A DNA stretch of 64,000 nt from Ceraceosorus guamensis (taxonomy: Eukaryota > Basidiomycota > Exobasidiomycetes > Ceraceosorales > Ceraceosoraceae), in contig NW_020289997.1 of the NCBI RefSeq assembly GCF_003144195.1, forward strand, positions 310,001 through 374,000. Reading direction: 5' to 3'. The translations under genes and the position numbers were made by a program. Positions 57,704 to 64,000 of this stretch are shown here, piece by piece (position 1 is the stretch's first letter; the number at the start of each line of letters is the position of its first letter). The notes below the pieces were generated by a model that was given only the letters and a program-made list of their open reading frames with translations, searched no databases and was not told the DNA's origin.

Positions 57704-60700
57704 CTAAGGCAGAATTTTGTGCATCTTTGCAGTGGAGCCGTTGGAGGAGGATTGCTGGGTCGTTGATTCGTGGATCGCAGCACTAGGCGAGGGGGAATGG
57801 ACGCTGCCGGACCAGGATTGATGACTGCTAGTTTCCGCCTCGTGGCCTGGCGAGTGCAGCTCCTTCTGCAAGTCAGCTACATAGTCGTCTAGCCGCTTAG
57901 AGTCCCATCCGGGGTGATTGAACTTGAGATTCTTTTTGGTGGTGTAGGATGCGAGCATGGAGCGCTTCAGCCTTTTCAAGTGTGGTCGGAGCTCCGACAT
58001 TGGGATGAATGGAGCGGCCGTCTCGGGATTTTCAACAGCAGCAAGGGCGGCGGCATCATGCTTCTGTTCGGCTTTCTCGAGTGCTTTCGCTGCTCTTGCT
58101 GCTCTTCGACGTGCATTCCACTCTGCGTGCTTTTCTGGACGCAGCCGCCAATACCTTTGCGCCGTGCTTACCTCTTCGATAGGTTTGACTTCGCGAAGCT
58201 GGCCTCCATACTTGCCCAGCTGTCTCGCTCGCCGCTTTCGTGTAAGCTCTGAAACTTCATCGCCAGGATTGATGGGGTTGCCGTACTCATCCGCTGCTCC
58301 TCGTCGCTGAGCATTCTTAATCCTAGCCTTGTCGGGATTATCGCGCAGATATCGTCCTGAAGGACCGAGCTCCTCGTAGGGCTTTTTCGGCATGCTGAAG
58401 CGAGGGGTGCCAATCATGAAAGGCCGTTCAGCCCTTTGCTCTGTCCCTTTGCCCTGCGATCGGCACAGAACAATGAGTCAGTCGCATACGAGCGTAGGTA
58501 CTGTGAGCAAGACTCATACGCACCTCAGTCAGAGTCTTTCCTGTGCCTGACTCTCTCCCGGGTCCTCTTGACGAAACTCCCAGGTCGCTTGCAGCAGAAG
58601 CATGTGCTGCCCTCAGTGCACCTGCAAGATCCGAGGTTGCAGCATCTGCACCTCCATTAAAGTGCGGCAGTGGTGGCCCAGGTAAAGGGCTTCTGCGCCG
58701 GAGACTTGACGCTCTCCTCGGCTCAGCAGTGGCAACTGTGGATGATGTGTGGCGAACAGAACCAGCTTTGGCCGTCGGATGAGGAGGCAACACGGAGTCT
58801 CTTCGAAATTGACCACTTTCTTTCGGACGGGCAGAGCTCGCGTGGTCAGCTCCGTCGAGGCGTGTGGTAGAGCTTCCTTTATCCGAAGGCGTGTTCCTAG
58901 CCGCTGCTTCCTCCAGCTTTTTCTTGCGATATGCAATTCGGCGTCGCTCGGCGACTCTCGCTCTGAGCTCAGGATGTTCGCGGTAGTATAAAGCTGCACG
59001 GCTGAGTGGCTCGCCATCGGCTTTGGGTAGCCGACCCCTCGGGAGTTTTCTAGCGGGCGGTCCGCCCATCGCTTCGATCTCCTTTTCGCGTCTTCGATCC
59101 CGCACCCTCGCGAGATGGGCTTGATACGCAGGCTCGTCCGCCCTCAACTTTTGGTACGGGCCGGTCAGCTCCGAATCAGGTTTGCGGAGATGCTTTCTGA
59201 GAGGAGCCTTATAGTTTGGGCTGTCGCCATACATAATAATGCGAGGTCTCTTTTGGCTGGCAGAGTCTTCTGGCGGTGTCATGGGCGCCGAGGGAAGAGG
59301 TCCAAGATGACTATTGGATCCAATACTAGGCGACGTAGGCACGGGTCCAAGATTGCGACTCGTAGAAAGACCCGAGCCTTGTGGTCGAGAAGTGTTCTCG
59401 ACCACGGTGCCGACCGGGCGTTCATACGGCACAAACGCCGACGGACGAGACGTCCCTTCAGCAGATCCCTCACGGGCAAGTTCCGCAGATGCCGTTCGCA
59501 GACGTGCGCCTACTTGCGGCCCGCTGGCGCTGAGCACGTCGAGGCGCCTCACATTGGGATTTGACGCCAGCTGCCTGACGAGATCTTCAGCCTCGCCACG
59601 GCTGACCAAGTCACCGGCTAGACTCCAAACGTCTTGCGAAGCAGCGCGCCTCTCAAGCGCGTGATCGCTCGGGGCGTGACTGGTGGAATCGGGCCGTGCG
59701 CTTGTCGTGGAAGTCCACGATTGCGACTGTTGGCTCGCTCCACTCGACCCGCTGCTGGCCTTGCCACTTGTCTCGCCGAGTGAGGGATTGAGACCTTCCA
59801 GCTTCTTGACCTTCTGCAGGAATTCAAAGCGCTGTTTGCGGTAGGTCTGCCCTCCGCTGCTAAGTTCTTGAAATGTCTTGGCGTACTTATGACCTTGACC
59901 TTGACCGACAGGGAGCGAGACAACGGGCTGCTGAAACGAAGGTGTATCCGGATCTACTCGCGATTGTGCTTCACCGGATTGCAAGTTTTCGAGACGATGC
60001 TGCAGTCCACTCCGACTCAGGTGATGCAGTGGCGTGGCTGCGCTGCGAGGTCCCGGTTTGTTCCGTGGTCCATACTTGCGTTTTTGCCGACGATTTTCCC
60101 CAGAGCGGGCGTCAGCGGGCCTAGGGCCGGAAAGGGTATGTCCCTGCGTCGGTGGGTCGGGGATCGCTTCCGCGGCCTGCGCATGGATGAGTTGGTCAGA
60201 AGAGGTATGTGCATCTGAAGCTGAATGAGCAGGGCCCTGCAGGGCAGTCTGAAAGTCCGAAAGGACGGAATGGACCTTCTCCTGGCTGAAACGATTCGCG
60301 AAATTGGTATCGGCGTCATACATCATCATTTTTTGGACTCTCCGCTTCTTTTGCTGCGGTGAGAGCTGGTCCCAGGGCCTGAACGGTCGGCCTCGCTTGG
60401 CGCCGGTCACGTCGCTCATAAGTCGTCTGCGGTCACGTTCTCGCTTTAGCGCTGCTTGGTATTTCTCTGGATTGGCCTGAAAGTACTTTGCCGTCGTTGA
60501 TTGACCGGCTCGCGACCCGGCACCCTTTGAAGGCAAGGCGGGCCTTACGTGTTCGGTGGCAGCCCCTACTACCGCCTCCCCCACCTCTCCACTGAGCCCT
60601 CGAGGATGAAGATCGGCAAGGAGCGCGTGAGTCCAGTCATCATGAGCTGAAGGAGTGTTTCGAAGAGTGTGGGCTAGGTCCGTCATCAGATCGTGAAGGC

Positions 60701-61889
60701 GTGCATGCCCGGCGTGCTCTTGGACGTGATGCGGTGATGTAGCAGGTTGGTGCAACTCTGCCTCAAGCATCGAAAGGTGGCGGTGTAGCGTCCTTGGAGT
60801 GGCAATGTGTTCCGCGGTGGCGTGAGCGGGTTCCAAAGTGTGGCTTGGAGTCTGCTCGGTGGATACGTGTAGCGAACCCGACTTGCTGGGACTGTATCCA
60901 GACCTACCACTGTGGGCAGCGCTCTCCATATTGACGCTGGCTGAGTGCGACTCAGCAGGGGATGGATTGCTGGAGGCATGCGTCTTGCCAGAGTCTCCAA
61001 GTAGTCCTCCGGCGTCATGGCTAGGCGTTGAGGCGCCAGACAAGCTTTCGCTTCCAGTGCCTGGCAACTGGGGCCAGGGCGCTTTGCCCGCTTGGGCTTC
61101 TCGGACCCTCCTCAATATGCTGGCACGAGTCAATTGGTCCAGGGGCTTGCGAGGTGCCCCTTTCTTGAGAGGAATTCCTGCCTGTCGAGCTCTCTTGCGA
61201 TTTTCTCGTGCCAGCTTCGTTCTCTCAGGGTTCAACTGACGCCATCGCGAGGACACGCTAAGCGCTTCCGACCGGTCCCTCCCGGGGCGACGTCTCCTGG
61301 CACTCGGTTCTTCGCCAGAAGGGAGCTTCCTCACAGGCCTTGGTCGGGCCCCGCCCGATGCCCCCACCATGTCGGGTGACGGGTCTGGAAACTCTCGAAG
61401 CCAACCATGCGGCCTTTTGCCATTGATGCGAGGCGGCTCAGGAACGCCGTCCTTCTGCATCTGCAGCAGTGCCAATCGCTTTTTGAACTTGTATTGCGAG
61501 GAGGGTGCCAGCTCGTTGTAGGGTTTGCGACTCCTGAAGACAGTCCCGTCAGGACCAACAATGTGTTGCGACTCCTTATCAAAAGGCAACGGGCCAGCTA
61601 CGCGCTCCCCTCCGGAGAATATGGGAACCTTAGAGTTCCCTTGAGTGTTGTGTGTCGCCTTGAAGAGAGTCGGACTGTCCTCTGCGCCCGCACGACGTTG
61701 CAACATCGAGATCACGACTCGTGGCCGAAGAGGCGGAGCCTGCCCTCGAAGCTTGGGTGCTTCAGAGGATTGGTCCGTGCTAAGAGGAGCTAGACACTTT
61801 TCACTGGATTCCAACTTAACTCCAAGGGCGTCGAGGAGCGCGCTATCGGCTCGCCCGACTCTGTCTGCATGGCTAACGCCAGTAATCAT
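57704..61889 (-). CDS. Large basic repeat protein of unknown function
   Basis: Two exons (61889-58524 and 58453-57704) give 1,371 residues. I do not recognise the family. The protein is built from recurring basic modules in a disordered, Ser/His/Pro-rich background. One motif has the form [KR]P-x-x-[EQ]-L followed by Y and basic residues: RKPYNELAPSSQY near 121, PFRPWDQLSPQQ near 502, RKPDSELTGPYQ near 902, KKPYEELGPSGRY near 1142. A second is an aromatic-x(4)-P-E-[KRL] helix ending in RxRRxA: RWRQLNPERTKLAREN near 215, KYFQANPEKYQAALKRERD near 468, LYYREHPELRARVAERRR near 967, RYWRLRPEKHAEWNARRR near 1212. GRP- or KRGRP-like pieces resemble AT-hooks. A nuclear DNA- or RNA-binding role is likely but unproven. 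The intron is secure, because both sides join in phase into the same type of module. Confidence 0.8.
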
Positions 61890-64000
61890 AGACTGGGGTG
61901 GCGCGACTGCCGCCGCTTTTGCGGAGCGGACGATGTCGAGCCAGCGATCCGACTAGATCGAACCGTGATAGCCCAAGGAATTGATCGAATGTCAGCGGAG
62001 CTTTGCTCTGTCAGCATCGACTGGTTCGGCGACATCTCACCCATATTGACTGGGATGTGTACGCAATCCAAAGAAGTAGAATGCACGGCAGGGTCCACCA
62101 GACTCGCTTTACTGGCCTTACCCCAGGTGAAGCTTGAGCGGAACGCTCCGCGGACGCGCCCATCGCGAAAAAAAGACTGGCAAAATTTGCTTCTGAGGCA
62201 GTGCTGTATGAGCGAATCGACTAAAGTCCAGCTTCTGTCTCTCGTCCACCACTTCTTGTGATTACGTAGTGGAGCTGACCGCAAGCGTGATTGGATCTTT
62301 GACGCAGCAGGAACGGCCGGCACCCGTAAAAAGACGTGATCTCCAACGACGACGAAGAAGACGGGCTCTGTCGCATGCGAGCGCCGGATTGTCGACAAAG
62401 AAGTGCTTGAAAGATCTGCGGCCTGCGCTCAATGTTGAAGAAGTAACGGAATGCGTAGCGAGATGCTTGCGCTGTCGACTCAGACCGGCTGAGCCAGAAC
62501 AATCTATGCCGGGGGGTTTAGAAGGGACATGCGGTGACGACATATGGCAGTCCAAGAGCTGGACTAAATACCCAAGGCCATCTTTCGCTCGCATCCGCTT
62601 CCCCAGCACTTTTTGTTTCGCCACTGCCACCGGAACAGTTCTTCGGCGCACTCTTGCCCATGAAGGCGCAAATATGGTCATCTCCCGGTGGCGGCACTGG
62701 GCAGGCCCTTGAGTGCGCAGAGTGATGAGCGTCGACCGCAGGCTGGGCACCGTGGAGCTTTGTCAAGCGCTTTCGCGCAGAAGCTCTGTGGCGAGTGTGC
62801 CCTTTGCCTTCAGTGGCATTGCTGACATCCGCCGCGTCCGACGAGCCGTGATAGAACGAAAGCAAGACACGGCGAGAGGAGTCTCGTGCGACTGCGGGGC
62901 AAGCTCGCCAATCGGTTTCGCTTGGCGCCTATAACGGTCTACTTCGCGCAGACGTAAGAGGACGAGCAGTCGAGCTCTGCTTCTGCATCGCCGTCGCGCC
63001 ACACACAAATGCGTGGTCCGCGTCAATCCCCTCGGAGCCGGTATCAGTTGCCTTATCGCCCTAGCTGCGCGAATCTGTGCTGCAAATTCAAAGAGTGAAT
63101 AGTGCAACGTTGAGATCTGACCGAAAGCAGCGCAGCCCATCGAGCGCAGACGACGACCGACGAGGCGCGATAGGTTGATGATGTTGTTGACAAGCCTTAT
63201 CCTCATTGGTGGCAAGCGATGCTAGTACAGGTGCAGAAGCGACACATGGTAACATTGCGTAAGCGCAGGTCTCCATCGCGAACATGAAATAGCAAGCAAG
63301 AGATAGAAGCGAGGCACGTCGAAAGAATGTCGAGTGCCTGGGTTGTGACGAGCCGAGGCATGGCCACATAGTGACTTCCTCCTACGACATGAAATCAGGC
63401 CACGTTCCGCTCCTCGAGATAGCCGCAACACTGGATCTGCAAGTCGCCATCGCCCGAAGGTTCAAGCGCCTTGCGATCAACAATGCCACACGCAGCGTAT
63501 CCGTTTGAGAAAGCAAATATTGATCTAGGTCGCCGCCGACAAGGGATACCGTAGTTGCTGCGCACATTTCCTAATCCTACCCCGAAGGGTGATCTTAGAT
63601 TTGACGCCCCTGATCTGACGATGTTGCATCTTACACGTCATCCGAAGACGACGGAGAGGACACCGGCGCCGTGAGTGGATGGGAAAGGGGGAACGTCGGA
63701 AGACTAGTCCATTCGAGCTCTTCATGCATTCCGCAGCTGTCCGAGATAACACCAACAAGTGACCAGCAGCCGTGAACACCATCCTTGCATTCGACGCCAC
63801 ATTCGCCAGCACGGAACCATGCATTTGACGGTCGGCAGTAATGACATCGAGGCTGGTGGTCCTTGGCCGAATCGGTTGCCTCGTCGCCGGAAGTGATGCG
63901 TGCGTTGGTGCGGTCTCACCTTGACAAGCCCGAATTACGGCTGGCTCTACTCCTCAGTCGATCTATCGCATTGTCACCTGAGAAGACGACGCAGCGTGAG
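61890..64000. other. Right edge of window, no supported gene
   Basis: Open frames of up to about 170 codons occur on both strands, but they overlap one another and show no domain, signal peptide or convincing exon chain. The first 70 nt read on in frame with the large repeat protein back to a possible splice acceptor, so a 5' exon of that gene may lie here. No RNA gene or repeat is seen. Confidence 0.45.

Noticed and set aside
61890-64000. Candidate genes at the right edge
   Set aside because: Several overlapping frames of 100-170 codons exist on both strands, but none shows a domain or a coherent exon chain.
1-64000. tRNA genes, CRISPR arrays, transposons, virus-like elements
   Set aside because: I looked for A/B-box pairs, spaced repeats, terminal repeats and transposase, reverse-transcriptase or capsid motifs by eye and saw none I could support. 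A tRNAscan and repeat-library search would be decisive.

Overview
The window looks like a gene-dense piece of nuclear chromosome from a basidiomycete fungus, most likely a smut-lineage yeast or mould (Ustilaginomycotina). This is inferred from many short GT-AG introns (mostly about 50-110 nt), GC-rich codons, close gene spacing, and a fungal gene set that includes vacuolar/cell-wall acid trehalase, LRO1-type PDAT and GDT1. I resolved 20 protein genes by hand-splicing. In each complete model the exon phases add up to one open frame. I recognised no tRNA, rRNA, CRISPR array, transposon or virus-like element.

Region 1 (1-12.4 kb) is an array of three same-strand paralogues of an HSPA12-like Hsp70-family ATPase. 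The first is cut by the window edge, the second looks canonical, and the third is full length but has lost its nucleotide-binding signatures. A coiled-coil protein gene of unknown function lies between the first two on the other strand. Region 2 (12.4-23.2 kb) holds acid trehalase (GH65) and a class I alpha-mannosidase (GH47), divergent across a microsatellite-rich 1.7 kb gap, then a nine-exon prolyl oligopeptidase. Region 3 (24.4-30 kb) encodes two mitochondrial proteins, Tim21 and the p32/MAM33 acidic matrix protein, then prefoldin subunit 6.

Region 4 (30-46 kb) holds a large gamma-tubulin complex protein, a Rad26/ATRIP-like checkpoint protein, the acyltransferase LRO1 and a Nup37-like WD40 protein. 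Region 5 (46-57.5 kb) holds a CoA-type Nudix hydrolase, the GDT1 cation transporter, cytidine deaminase, a single-frame COX16-ERV1 fusion and a secreted gamma-glutamyltransferase. Region 6 (57.7-64 kb) holds a 1,371-residue basic repeat protein that I cannot assign to a family, then about 2 kb with no supported gene.

Most neighbours alternate in strand, giving divergent promoters and tight convergent 3' ends (86-619 nt), so the genes are mostly separate transcription units rather than a pathway cluster. The three most notable items are the pseudo-ATPase in the Hsp70-like array, the COX16-ERV1 fusion and the large repeat protein.
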